Shown here: in pieces, positions 31,152-41,785 of the stretch
Layout of the letters: each line of letters begins with the position of its first letter
Position numbering within the stretch: position 1 is the first letter of the stretch
NCBI GenBank assembly: GCA_002284615.2
Contig: MU070138.1
Coordinates: 96,401 to 141,606 of the forward strand
DNA from: Dunaliella salina
Taxonomy: Eukaryota; Chlorophyta; Chlorophyceae; Chlamydomonadales; Dunaliellaceae
Direction: 5' to 3'
DNA: 45,206 nucleotides
Notes under the pieces: generated by a model
Seen by the model: only the letters and a program-made list of their open reading frames with translations
What the model was told of the DNA's origin: nothing
Database searches by the model: none
Program-made: the position numbers and the translations under genes

Positions 31152-33842
31152 TCATGGGTCAACGTGGGGACTACGATCTGTGGGCATGCGGTTCCATTTG
31201 AAGGCGCTCACGTGGAAAAATTCTAATCCATCAGCTTGTGGCATTTTCTTGAAATCCAGAACGATGTACTCTCGGCGCAGGATGGTATCCATAGAGATCA
31301 CCTGGGTGCAAAGGCAACAAAACAAGTTGCAGCCTCATCCTGTTTGCTTAGCAGAATGCCAAATGCCATAAGGTTAGCAACACCACAAGCGTAAGATTTG
31401 CCACATCTAGTAGAGGTTCAAGGTCCTTAAAACGAGCCCATTCATGGAAATACAAATCAAACTTTTCATGATCGGTGGCACGTGCTTGTACTTGCACAAG
31501 CGTGCACAAATCTGAACATCCTTTCCTCCGTCCAAAACCCCTTGTACACCCATTAAAGAAAGGCCTAGGTTGAATATTATTTGGACTTGGGCATTCAAAG
31601 CACTAACCTGATACCAAGGCAAATTCCGGTTTGCCCTCCCAGGCCTGGTGGCCCACGTCACACTCTTGCAGCCATATCGTACTAAGATGTCGTCCTCATC
31701 TCCAGGCAGCTCGTTGTACCAGCGCACCAGGGCCAAGTCCATGCCATCGTAGGAGAACATCAACCGGAGCTGGGCGTACCAGAGCCCACCCTCCCCCTTC
31801 ACGCAAACGCCGTCGAACCATGGCTCACCTGCACTCACATAAAAAATTTTGAATGCCTGAATTTTTATGCAAAAAAAGGCAGCGGCAAATCTGCAGCATT
31901 GCCTTCAGGCATTAGTTTTGGTTATTATGCCTCCACACAAAATGAGGGCTGCGAGACGGGCTTCTGCTGGGCTGGAGGCCTGGCTAGGAAACCACTCTGC
32001 AAGTGCGCTTGCCAGTGTTGTCATTAACTTAGGTTATGGATTCTCCTCCGGCTCTTTTACCAAGGCTTTATCATAGAACAAATAGAGTGCCTAGTCAAGA
32101 CCAGAGGATTGGGGTACTGACATGATTAATCATAGCAAATAGCTATTATGCATTCGAGACAATTCCATCACTGATTTCTTGACCTTGGCATGTGCATGCT
32201 TATGCTGTCAGGTGTTTGGAAAAGTGAGCGTGCAATGTGACTTTCTGCAGTCATGCTACTTGTTTGATATGCAATGTAAATGTCATAGTAAGGACACAAT
32301 AGACCTCCTTCTCACAATCATTGCACAACCCCACCATGGAACGCAGAGCAGGCACGAGCAACTTGCAACACAAGGGCATCCACATTGAAGGGCACCTCCC
32401 CTGCAAGCGCTGCAGATTTGTGCACTTTGATGAGGTCCAAAGGGCTGGGCCTCCTGCCAAGGAAGTCTCCAAGTAGCTTTGGCAATTCTGGAACCTGCAA
32501 AGTAATATCAACCTTACAGTCCTTTTCCTTATGCCCACCACGCAGATGGGTAGAAGTTGAATCTTTTTTCAAGCTTATCAACAGCCAATTGCATAAGGCT
32601 TATCAAATAGAAACATGAGGCAGCAAGTCTCCTTCCAGAAGTTGAGAGGTATTGCTTCCAAACAGTTGGCGCAAAGCAGCAGCATCAAAGAAAGGTTTGA
32701 GCACTCAATTAAATTGACACAAGTGCACGCACCTCAGGCTGATTCTGGAGCAAAATCTGTGACTTTCGGACTTGGCCTGGATGAAAGTAATTCTCACTGT
32801 AAGACTGATCAAGCAAACCAATTCCAATCATATCACCATCCAAAGTGAAAACATGCTTCCCAGTACCAGCAGCCAATAAGTACGCAGAGCGGTGCGTGCG
32901 TTGAGGGATAGACACATCGTAATCGTCCAAGTCTTTGGCCAGGTTCACGGTGTTGTCTCTCTTGCACATCTCAGCAATAAAGGCCTCTGCAAAGGGGCAG
33001 GCAGAGTGAAAGGATATGCTTCTCCATGCAGGACTGCTCAGGCGGGCATTCCACCAGTCAACATGATGCTTGCCACCTACCCTTGTGTCTCCTTTTGCTT
33101 GTCCCATTGTAGAAGATTTTGGTTCGGTGATGGTCCCCCTCAAAGAACTGGGCATTGAAGTGCTTGGGGGCACCCAGACGCCTGCAAGCCAGAGCAAGGT
33201 AGGTCACTCGGAGCAAGTTTGTAAGCATAGTCCAGTATGCTTACAAACTTGCCAGCACTAGACGCGCTCTCAAGATCTATATCTTTTTAGGTCCATCACA
33301 ACTTACCTAACCATGGACGTGAAGTGGCTTGCCTTGTGGTATTTAATGGTGTCGCCACCACTGGGCATCCTACACGCAACAACTCTCTGAAAGAGGGCAT
33401 CAAATGCGAGCAAATTCTGGTCCATAATGATAAGCGCATTCTCATCAATTGCGGCAGGACGATCCTTTCTATGGCGCTCCATGTAAAGCTCAGTGAAACT
33501 GCCACATGCAAAGGATGAAGGATTGCCACACAGTTAGTTTCATAAAAGTGCAAGTGCAAACAAATGATGAAAAGTTTGACCCTTACCCCATCTCACCTGC
33601 ACATGAGCTCACAGCAATCCTGGTTAATTCCATTCAAGGTATGGGGCATGATTTGCATCATGTTCCTGTGCTCCTTTGCTTGCACTCTGGAATGATCAGG
33701 GAAGTATTTCCCGTTGCAATAAGGGATCTGGAAGTCATCTGCTCTCGGCATCATGTGTGTCCTAGCGTTCAAGCGCTCCAACAAAACGGATCCTGTGAAT
33801 AAAAGCACAAGAAGGACTCCTGAGGGGATCAGCACGCTTCTG

Positions 33843-33920
<78 letters not shown>

Positions 33921-35395
33921 GTTTACAGGGTTTACAGGAGAAAAAGGCCTTCAGTCAGCACTCGCGACTGCTAGCCTGCTCATAAAATAAACAATTCATT
34001 GAAAAGGGAAAATAAAATTGAAGTTGATGAGGTTGATGAGAGGAAGGAAGGAAGAAGACACTAGTTCCAATTAAAAAATGCAGAGACAGGCAAGGCATAC
34101 AAACCTGAACCTCGATGTTTTGGAAAAGCTTCACCTGACAAAGATGTATTTGTGTGTGACAGGCTTCAGTCACTCATGGTGGACCATGAATCATTCGAGT
34201 CGCCATCTTTGGTATCACTGTTGGACGTCCATTCATCTGTGTTGTTTTCATCGCTGTGAATGCATGCATTTTTGTGTAAATCTTTGGTAGTGTGGCCAAA
34301 ACGTTTATCATACCAGTGCGCCCTCTGCTTGATCAAACTCAGGAAAATGCTGGCTAGGCCGAGAAAAACATAATTGGGCCGATCGGAAGCCTGTATACGA
34401 ACAGAATGTGGTTTGTTGTTGTCGTTGTTACCGTTGTTGTTGTTGATATTAACATAACGCGTGGACCTTGCTGGATGTTGTTGTTGTTGTTGCAGGTGTT
34501 GTTGTTGTTGGGACATAGGGACATTGCTGAAGGGGATAGTTGTATAAATCAGATTTCTTATGTCATCTACGAATGTGTGCGCAGGTTGGGTGTATTTCAG
34601 GCTTCTCGAGCCCTTTTTCATTGCATCATCGGTGTCAAAGTGTAGCCATACTGGATATAGATATGTACGGGCAGCGGTATTTTTGGGATCAAGGGCGCAC
34701 CGTCTGTCTGCGTAAGACAGATAAATGGCCGTACCATTGGGGGCAACGTGTGATTGCAACCCAGTCAGAGAGGGCTCTGTTGAAATAACATGTTCGATGC
34801 GAGTATTAATAAAATTCAGGCTCCTCTCTCGTATCATGGTCAGTGGTGTTCGTTGCCTCGTAATTTTCCATGTCGGAGGCACCCTGTCTCTGATAGTATT
34901 CAAAAAAGATTTCACCGCTGAACCCCCCGCTCGTCCTTGCTTCCCAACTGCAATACTATATACGCTCCTGTTGGGTTTGAATGGGAAAATATGGTGTTCA
35001 GTCCCCAAAGTGGTCATAATGCGGGTTGGAGGAGCGTTGTCCCTAGCCACAACGACAACATTGCCGGCAATGTTACGATTGCGAATTGCATCTGAAGAGG
35101 TGTCTCTTTGCCACAGAAGGGCCGCATCATGGTTGTAAAATGGTGGCATCCTGGATGTAGCATTGCGGCAGTTCCGCGAAGTAACAGAATGTTGTATTTC
35201 CGTCGCACGTGCATTTGCTTCTGAAACCTTTTGGGCCAAGTTGTGATTTTCAGAGGTGAGATTGTGAACTTGATGTTTGAGTCGGACAAGGGCCGACATG
35301 TACTGTCAGTGATACCAAGGCTATCCGTGTATTCTTTTCTCTTCAATATCGAATCTGCCACCTCCTTTCCTCCCCCCCGTTTTTTTTTCTTTTTT

Positions 35396-35448
<53 letters not shown>

Positions 35449-38400
35449 NCACAGCTTCCTATCTGGAGATATCTCTGGATGCAGGTATCTCCTGGCTGTT
35501 CCAAAGTCTCAAGTTATTGAAACCCTAGCACACTACAGAGTATGCAAGCTAGGTACACCATCTGAGCTGACATCTTTATGCATGCTCATTCAAAAGGATA
35601 ATCCCTCTTTCAACACAGAGTGGTTACCTCTATTGCAAGGTATGAATGAAATTCCTTCTGACTTGCCAGGCTATGCTTTCTTCCATGATTTTCAAGGTCT
35701 ACCTAACTTGGAAATCTCAAAGCTTAGTGCACTTAACTCTTCAGGAAAACAAACAATGATGTTTGAAGGGTCAGCTAATGGTGCACCAGCCACTTTTCTG
35801 GCAGACTCAGGAGCAACCCATTGTTTCTGTGACAAGTCCTTTGCACGAGAAAATGGCTCTAAACGGAAAGCAGCCAACTCCAAGGTGAACTTTGCTGATG
35901 GCTCCACTCAGTCATCAACTGCTCAAACAACAATTCACTTAAAGATTCAAGGTCATTCAACAACAATGACTTGCTACATCATTGACATGCAAGAACAATG
36001 TGATGTAGTCTTAGGTGATACTTGGTTGAACAAGACAGGAGCAGTTCTCGACTACAAAAACAAATGTTGTTTAGTCGAAAAGAGAGNGCAAAGGTATCAA
36101 CTGACACCTGTTGTGCAGGATACTTCAACTTCATNTGACCATGCAAGCTATGTACTGCTTAACTCAGTGCAACTAAAAAGATGTCTTCGACAAGGAGCTA
36201 GATCTTTCATGGTTAGAGTAACTGACTCTGGAATACAGCCTGAGCCTTCAACCTCAACCTTATCACCAGAGATGCAGAAGCTCATAGATGAATTCAAAGA
36301 TGTGTTCTCTCCCATCCAAGACTTACCACCTTTCAGAAACACANGGCANACCATACCAACAGAGCCANGCTCTAAGCCTCCATTCCGCCCTATGTTTCGT
36401 CTCAGTCCAAAAGAATTGGCAGAGGTTGAAAGGCAGGTTGCTGAGCTACTAAAGCTTGGATTGATTGAACCTAGCTCCTCACCGTATGGAGCTCCAGTGC
36501 TGTTTGTTGGGAAAAAGGATGGCTCCTTACGCATGTGCATTGACTACAGGGCCCTCAACAAAATCACTGTCAAAAACAAATATCCTTTGCCTCGAATTGA
36601 TCAACTCATGGATTCTTTAGCTGGCGCAAAAGTCTTCACAAGCTTAGACTTCACAAGCTTGCAATCAGGCTATCATCAAATCCGCATTTTGCCAGAAGAT
36701 GTAAGCAAAACTGCTTTCCGAACACCTTTTGGTCATTATCAATTCAAGGTACTAAGCTTTGGTCTCACCAATGCCCCAGCTACTTTTCAAGCAGCCATGA
36801 ACGACATGCTCCGTCCTTTGCTCGNCAAGTTTGTTGTGGTCTACATTGACGACATTCTCATCTACAGCAAGAATCCTGATGAGCATGCTTCGCATGTCCG
36901 CCAAGTTCTGGAACTAGTCCAGGCCAACAACTACCATATAAAACTCTCCAAGTGTGAGTTTGAGCAAAAAGAAGTCAAATTTCTTGGACACATTGTCGGT
37001 GCTGATGGGGTAAAGGTAGACCCTGCCAAGGTTGCTGTCATCAATGAATGGCTTCGCCCCACCAATGTCCATGGAGTCCGATCCTTTGTGGGTCTAGCAA
37101 CCTACTTCAGGAAATTCATCGAAGCATTCTCCANGATGGTGGCACCACTCACCCATTTAACCAAAAAGGACATACCTTTTATTTGGGATNCAGCATGTGA
37201 AGCAGCCTTCAATGCAGTAAAACATGCATTGACCAATGCCCCTGTACTGGCTCTGCCTGACTTTCTGTTGCCGTTTGTTGTTGTCTGCGACGCTTCTAAA
37301 GAAGGCTTGGGAGCTGTTCTGCTTCAAAAGGAGAGGCCATTGGCATACGAAAGCAGAAAACTCAGACCTGCAGAAGTCAACTACACCACTGGNGAGCAAG
37401 AACTCCTAGCTGTTGTGCACGCCCTAAAAATTTGGCGNTGCTACCTTGAAGGGCCACACTTCACAGTGGTCACTGATCACAACCCTTTGGTACACTTACC
37501 ATCTCAGCCAAACTTATCTGGAAGGCAAATCAGGTGGTCAGAGTACTTACAAAGGTTTGATTTCGACTGGGTCTACAANCCTGGGTCAGGCAATTTAGCT
37601 GCCGATGCCCTAAGCCGTAACCCAGCTCACACAGCTAGTCCTATTGCTGCTGCCATGCTCATGATGCTCACAACAAGGAGCAAAGCTAAGGCACAAAGTG
37701 CTACCCCAGCACCATCGTCAGCTCNTCCAAAGAAAGCGCGCACTGTTGCTTTGCCGGATACTGTGGGTTCCCCATCACCTGAGAGCCCAGGTTCTTTAAG
37801 AGGGGGGGAGGAATCTCTACCCGTCGAAGAGCCTGAGCCTACGCCAAGTCATACTAGGTTTCCGGAAGGGACCCTAGATATATATGACGAGGTGCGAAAA
37901 GGGTATGAGGATGATCCGTGGTTTCAAGAGGAGCAACACACTGCAAAATACACCTTCAAGGATGGCTTGTGGTGGACTGAAGCTGGCCAACTCATTGTGC
38001 CCAACAATCAAGGCCTTAGGCGATCCATAATTTCTGAGATGCACGACACACCAATGGCTGGTCATGGTGGAACTGCCAAGACCAAGCGCCATGTNCAAAA
38101 GCTCTTTTGGTGGCCTAAACTGCTTCCAGACGTGACAGACTATGTGCACAATTGCCCGTCATGCCAAGTCAACAAGAGCTCAACGCAAAAACCAGCAGGC
38201 CTCTTAAAGCCTCTGCCCGTGCCCAAGGATACATGGGAAGTGGTCACTCTAGACTTCATTATGTCACTGCCTCGCACCTTCAGAGGGCACACAGCCTTAT
38301 TGGTGGTAGTAGACAAATTGTCTAAGATGACACACCTTATTCCAACCACGGTACAGGTGACAGGTGAAGAAGCTGCCCGGCTGTATGTGGACAATGTTGT

Positions 38401-41400
38401 CAAACTATATGGTACTCCTCAGGCCATTGTAAGTGATCGTGACACCAGGTTTACTGGACGTTTCATGACTACACTATTACGGATCCTTGGCATCAAGCAA
38501 AGGCTCTCTACTGCGTTCCACCCTCAAACTGACGGGCAAACAGAACGCATGAATCGCACTCTAGAGGATATGTTGAGGCATTATGTATCTCCCCACCAGC
38601 AAGACTGGGATGAGCACCTTGCCATGGCAGAGTTTGCTATCAACAACTCTTATCAGGAGTCCATTAAAACAACTCCTTTCCGCCTCAACTTCTTCAAAGA
38701 CCCTCCTATTCCTCTTAGTTTGAACAGGGACTCAAGTGTTCCTGCTGCGGCTGAGTTTGTAGATCAAAGGCAGCAGTCACTCAAAGATGCCAAGGTAGCA
38801 CTTGAGGCCGCACGCCAAAGGCAGAAGAGATACGCAGACGAAGGAAGGCGGTTCACCCGTTTCAAAATTGGAGATGAAGTGCTCCCCAACTCAAAGAATA
38901 TCAGGCTTCTCAACCCTGGTTCTCCAAAACTCCTGCCAAAATGGCTAGGTCCCTTTACCATCATCGACTATTGCGGTCGGCACAAGACACTCCCAGATGA
39001 GGATGATGTCGCTCAGGTTGTTGCATACAAGCTAGAGCTTCCAGACCACATGCGCATGCATAATGTCTTTCATGTGTCTTTGCTGAAACCCTACTATCGA
39101 GATGGGCGTGTGCAACCACCTCCAATTCCAATCGTGGTGGATGGAGAAGAGTGGTTTACAGTTGAGAAAATTCTGCAAGACAGAACCATTGATGTCATTG
39201 TCAAGAAGAAAACAAAACATTCTCCAGCCAAAACCAAAAAGGTGCGCCAGTACCTTGTCAAATGGTTGGGCTACGGTGACGAGCACAACAGCTGGGAGCC
39301 TGAAGAAGGTGTCTCCATGCTGGATGTCTTTAAAAGTTACCACGAATATCTCGAGGGTCTCCCCGCCCATCAGGGAGCGTGACTGGCCAACACCTCTCTC
39401 CTGATTGCGTGAGCTTTCAGGGCTGCTACCGATTGTGGGGCAGCATGTTGCTACTGATTGTGGGGCAACTTGTACTCATGTGAATCGCGACACTGAAGTA
39501 CTTCATTCCTACCTACACTTATGATCCTGCTGGTGTTTTCTAATGCAAGGGCTGATCACTCTTGTTATGAAAACATGAGCTCTGGTACCCATTCGGATCG
39601 AGAGTTTGGAATGATTCCACTTGGGTTTGACACACCATGTGTTTTCCCAACCCAGAGTCGGGTTGGATCCAGGTGGGGGGGAATGTAACAATTCAAGAGT
39701 AAATCTGAATTGTTACTCAATCTTGGTCACCCTTTGACCAACAACTAACCGCAAGGGAATTATCCCCGGGCAGGAAACAGGCTTAGCAGTNTTAATAAAT
39801 ATATTTATATTAAGCAATCACAGCCGGTGTTCCTGACGCGAGCGCGCGAGGTGGAGCGCGCCGTTGCAACCCAATCGCACACGCCCTTCGAAAGGTATGT
39901 ACCAGCAGCCCTCACGCCCTTAGGAGCTTTCCATCTGCTGCTAGTACATCACTTGTTACACGTATGGGCGCAAACAGATCATACAACACAGCTGCCTTAC
40001 CTTTAAGCGCATTCCAGCGAAGCTTGCTTGCTTTGCCTTACTCAAAAGGTGGCTCAGGCACTTGCTCATGAAGCTCAACTTAACTTTACGCCAAAACGGT
40101 TTTTCAGCAAAATTGGTATTTGGAGGAGGCTTGATGTCAGGCAAGTATCCCACGTCAACAAGGTTTTGTACCCTCTTCCCGTAGGTAATATTCAGGAGAG
40201 TAGCGCGAATAGGATGTGCAGATAAGCCCTCAGAAACAGTCAACGAAGTCTTATCAGAGTACAACCGGAGCGCTGCAATCTTAGCGTCTGGGCAGCCTGG
40301 ATTTTTCCGCACTTTCTCTTCAAAGTACTGCCAGAGCTCTGGAGAAAGTAACAATGAGGGAAAAGTTTGAGCACCTTGATTTTATTGAGGACATGCGGAT
40401 CTCTTCTCACAAAAAGCTGAAATTTGTGAGGACTCTGGGACACCAGCAAACTCACGTGCATCATGAGGGTTATGGAACACCCTAACGCCAGAGGAGTTGA
40501 ACTTGGGATGCGCATCTAAAGCAAAAAAGCCTTGATAGTCAGGGTTGCCAAACTCATTGCAAAGAAAGTTCATGAAGTCTTTGTGCCAGAAAGTGTGTGT
40601 AATAACAACATCCTTCAGTTCAGGAACGTCTGCAATGAGGAGGGCACAATGTTTTCCTGATGAGGCTGCAGGAAGGAGGGAAAAGTGGTCCCACATGAAC
40701 ATCCGCCTTACCTTCTTTGGAGACAGAAATGGTTGTGGGTGCCCAGCTGTTCCCATGGAGGAAATCGTTGGAAAGCCTTCTCATTTGATCAAACCAAAAA
40801 AAGGGCATGTTTGAGTGATGGTATTGGAGTTGAACACCTCAGGCGGCAGGCTACAGGACCTTCATGACCAGAAGAAAGGAAAGCAAAGTGAGCGCCTGCA
40901 CCTCACCTCTCGTTCTTGTATTTCTTGTAGTCATACAGGTTGCGCATGGTAATGGGCTTTCCTTCAAGTCCGTAGGCACCAGGATTGATATATAAGCGCT
41001 CATTCAGTCTCAAAAGTTCCAGGATATCTGTGTCAGAAATGCCCCTTCCCTGATTCATCTGCTCGACGACAGTGAAAAATTCTCTGTTGCCGCATTTCGG
41101 ATGTGCAAATTCAATGGCCTTCTGACGCTCAAGAGCAATGTTTGCTTCCCGCTGGGCAATATTTCTCTCAAGCTGAAAGAAAAAAAATTTTTTGGTTTGA
41201 AGGAAGTCTAACTGGGCACAGCGAACATGCATGAAGGTGAGACCCAACAGTCAATGCTGGAACTGAATGTGTGCTCACCTGTGATCTCAATAGAGCGCCA
41301 TCTGCAAGATCTGCCCTGCGCTGCGCATCATCCTGCCGCTGTTGATAAGAAGTCGTGGCATTCATAGTCACAGCCTGGTGGCGTTTCCCAGCATCTCTGT

Positions 41401-41563
41401 CATATATAGCATCTCTGTAGCCTCTGCAAGTCCCTGTGACAGACCTCTCCCTGTTTGCATTGTGAAGATTAAGGGCGCCTGCTGTGGAGAAAGTGGCATT
41501 GCAAAACTGGCATGTGTGCAAAACTGGCTGTGCAGAGCCTGAGCCAGCTGCCTGGATGGTCAT
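31152..41563 (-). CDS. CACTA-superfamily (Plavaka/KDZ-like) transposase, 12 exons
   Basis: Inferred exons: 41279-41563, 40907-41172, 40712-40850, 40456-40665, 40042-40338, 33597-33792, 33307-33498, 33081-33181, 32733-32986, 32335-32494, 31608-31828, 31152-31301. All have GT donors and AG acceptors, phases agree throughout, and the product would be about 823 aa. Exon 1 has a zinc-finger-like [19 protein letters not shown]. Exon 5 has YSDKTSLT followed by [10 protein letters not shown] and GYLP, the block I associate with Plavaka-type transposases. Exons 7-8 have KYHKASHF ... [18 protein letters not shown]. Exon 11 has [11 protein letters not shown] ... LALVRWY, near the usual C-terminus. The only defect seen is one missing T in a T7 run in exon 3. 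Intron 5 (6.2 kb) holds two retroelements. The other introns are 46-506 bases. Start chosen at 41563; an upstream in-frame ATG (41644) would add a hydrophobic stretch unlike a transposase. Confidence 0.65.
33845..33918. repeat. (CA)n microsatellite, left flank of the single-ORF element
   Basis: A CA run with one TA interruption. It abuts the tail of the element at 33919-35400. Confidence 0.95.
33919..35400 (-). mobile_element. Element h: single-ORF retroelement with the LINE 3' end, between two (CA)n tracts
   Basis: Minus-strand element of about 1.48 kb. In sense it starts with an A-rich and G-rich leader, then a 377-aa ORF, then a 3' UTR, the hairpin CAGTC-N9-GACTG (about 33952-33970) and a tail of two CTGTAAACC units. 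The (GT)n tract follows at once. A (CA)n tract also borders the 5' side (35401-35450), so CA repeats may serve as the duplicated target. It has no reverse transcriptase. It shares its protein with element 1 at 4496-5842. Confidence 0.75.
34166..35299 (-). CDS. Uncharacterised coiled-coil protein of element h (377 aa)
   Basis: Intact ORF. Residues about 1-40 have heptad-like hydrophobic spacing, consistent with a coiled coil. Residues about 62-225 are the core shared with the 347-aa protein of element 1: [12 protein letters not shown] (128-139), TMIRERSLN (154-162), [17 protein letters not shown] (187-203), YPVWLHF. Poly-Gln (263-274) and Asn-rich (283-296) stretches follow. Then a hydrophobic segment [14 protein letters not shown] (310-323) leads to an acidic Ser/Asp-rich tail. 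No known catalytic motif is visible. The family is not recognised. Comparison with LINE ORF1-type RNA-binding proteins is an inference from layout only. Confidence 0.75.
   Translation of the reverse strand: MSALVRLKHQVHNLTSENHNLAQKVSEANARATEIQHSVTSRNCRNATSRMPPFYNHDAALLWQRDTSSDAIRNRNIAGNVVVVARDNAPPTRIMTTLGTEHHIFPFKPNRSVYSIAVGKQGRAGGSAVKSFLNTIRDRVPPTWKITRQRTPLTMIRERSLNFINTRIEHVISTEPSLTGLQSHVAPNGTAIYLSYADRRCALDPKNTAARTYLYPVWLHFDTDDAMKKGSRSLKYTQPAHTFVDDIRNLIYTTIPFSNVPMSQQQQHLQQQQQHPARSTRYVNINNNNGNNDNNKPHSVRIQASDRPNYVFLGLASIFLSLIKQRAHWYDKRFGHTTKDLHKNACIHSDENNTDEWTSNSDTKDGDSNDSWSTMSD
35401..35450. repeat. (CA)n microsatellite at the broken 5' edge of the Ty3 element
   Basis: CA repeats with an N at 35449. 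It joins the 5' side of element h to the middle of the Ty3/gypsy coding region, so it marks a rearrangement or an assembly join. Confidence 0.95.
35450..39382 (+). CDS. Ty3/gypsy Pol polyprotein with C-terminal chromodomain (5'-partial)
   Basis: The open frame enters from the (CA)n tract (the frame to its left is antisense of element h and not part of the protein). Counting residues from 35231, the aspartic protease has DSGATHCF at 192. The reverse transcriptase has [16 protein letters not shown] and the catalytic YIDD at 538-541. RNase H has a CDAS block near 686 and ADALSRNP. The integrase has an HHCC zinc region ending CPSC, then Asp 1008, Asp 1069 and Glu 1105, a D-D-36-E spacing. A GPY-like WLGPFTI follows. 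The chromodomain runs from about 1306 (EWFTVEKIL) to [18 protein letters not shown]. This domain order defines chromoviruses. No stops occur, but about a dozen codons contain N. It is unlikely to move alone because its 5' end is lost. Confidence 0.92.
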   Translation, partial: HSFLSGDISGCRYLLAVPKSQVIETLAHYRVCKLGTPSELTSLCMLIQKDNPSFNTEWLPLLQGMNEIPSDLPGYAFFHDFQGLPNLEISKLSALNSSGKQTMMFEGSANGAPATFLADSGATHCFCDKSFARENGSKRKAANSKVNFADGSTQSSTAQTTIHLKIQGHSTTMTCYIIDMQEQCDVVLGDTWLNKTGAVLDYKNKCCLVEKRXQRYQLTPVVQDTSTSXDHASYVLLNSVQLKRCLRQGARSFMVRVTDSGIQPEPSTSTLSPEMQKLIDEFKDVFSPIQDLPPFRNTXXTIPTEPXSKPPFRPMFRLSPKELAEVERQVAELLKLGLIEPSSSPYGAPVLFVGKKDGSLRMCIDYRALNKITVKNKYPLPRIDQLMDSLAGAKVFTSLDFTSLQSGYHQIRILPEDVSKTAFRTPFGHYQFKVLSFGLTNAPATFQAAMNDMLRPLLXKFVVVYIDDILIYSKNPDEHASHVRQVLELVQANNYHIKLSKCEFEQKEVKFLGHIVGADGVKVDPAKVAVINEWLRPTNVHGVRSFVGLATYFRKFIEAFSXMVAPLTHLTKKDIPFIWDXACEAAFNAVKHALTNAPVLALPDFLLPFVVVCDASKEGLGAVLLQKERPLAYESRKLRPAEVNYTTXEQELLAVVHALKIWXCYLEGPHFTVVTDHNPLVHLPSQPNLSGRQIRWSEYLQRFDFDWVYXPGSGNLAADALSRNPAHTASPIAAAMLMMLTTRSKAKAQSATPAPSSAXPKKARTVALPDTVGSPSPESPGSLRGGEESLPVEEPEPTPSHTRFPEGTLDIYDEVRKGYEDDPWFQEEQHTAKYTFKDGLWWTEAGQLIVPNNQGLRRSIISEMHDTPMAGHGGTAKTKRHXQKLFWWPKLLPDVTDYVHNCPSCQVNKSSTQKPAGLLKPLPVPKDTWEVVTLDFIMSLPRTFRGHTALLVVVDKLSKMTHLIPTTVQVTGEEAARLYVDNVVKLYGTPQAIVSDRDTRFTGRFMTTLLRILGIKQRLSTAFHPQTDGQTERMNRTLEDMLRHYVSPHQQDWDEHLAMAEFAINNSYQESIKTTPFRLNFFKDPPIPLSLNRDSSVPAAAEFVDQRQQSLKDAKVALEAARQRQKRYADEGRRFTRFKIGDEVLPNSKNIRLLNPGSPKLLPKWLGPFTIIDYCGRHKTLPDEDDVAQVVAYKLELPDHMRMHNVFHVSLLKPYYRDGRVQPPPIPIVVDGEEWFTVEKILQDRTIDVIVKKKTKHSPAKTKKVRQYLVKWLGYGDEHNSWEPEEGVSMLDVFKSYHEYLEGLPAHQGA
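39671..39683 (+). promoter_or_regulatory. Polypurine tract of the Ty3 element
   Basis: aggtgggggggaa lies immediately upstream of the 3' LTR, where plus-strand DNA synthesis is primed in LTR retrotransposons. Position and purine content are both as expected. Confidence 0.85.
39684..39960 (+). repeat. 3' LTR of the Ty3 element, 277 bp
   Basis: It begins TGTAACAATTC and ends ACTTGTTACA, so the ends form the inverted pair TGTAACA/TGTTACA with canonical TG...CA. An A/T-rich segment at 39791-39815 (ttaataaatatatttatatt) may hold the TATA box. There is one N. With no 5' LTR left, neither the insertion age nor the target duplication can be read. Confidence 0.85.
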
Positions 41564-41785
41564 GAAAAGGAAAGGAGTCAGAATAACGACGTAGCAAAGG
41601 GTGTGGATTAGCCATCGTATGAAAGAGTTCGAGAGAAGCTCCATATTTTTTGTTTGCGAAGTCGGCTGGTGTGTGTGGCCTTATTATTTCAGCCTCAGAT
41701 GTAGATATTTTCCATCATAGCACACGCCGCCAAAAAATGCAGATTGTGTGAGACATTTCTAAAATATAACGCGAAATATAGGAAC
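41564..41785. promoter_or_regulatory. Short divergent intergenic region between transposase and SET gene
   Basis: Only about 222 bases separate the two inferred start codons, which point away from each other, so both genes may use one bidirectional promoter. I see no unambiguous TATA box. Confidence 0.45.

Larger units (their letters stand above)
35450..39960 (+). mobile_element. Ty3/gypsy chromodomain retrotransposon, 5'-truncated
   Basis: Plus-strand element with protease, reverse transcriptase, RNase H, integrase, chromodomain, polypurine tract and 3' LTR. The 5' LTR, primer-binding site and most or all of gag are missing. The sequence instead begins at a (CA)n tract. It lies inside intron 5 of the transposase gene, opposite in strand, and its LTR ends 81 bases before exon 5 (40042-40338). 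Confidence 0.9.

Noticed and set aside
35014..35445. Minus-strand frame with CVCVCV and a lysine run
   Set aside because: It is a read-through of the (CA)n tract and the A/G-rich leader of element h in another frame. The conserved ORF is 34166-35299.
35231..35449. N-terminal part of the 1383-codon Ty3 frame
   Set aside because: These codons are antisense of element h plus the CA repeat (THTHTH). They are not part of the polyprotein.
41564..41644. Upstream ATG of the transposase (41644)
   Set aside because: It would add a hydrophobic segment (HTLCYVVILTPFLF) ahead of the zinc finger, which is unlike a nuclear transposase; it is more likely 5' UTR.
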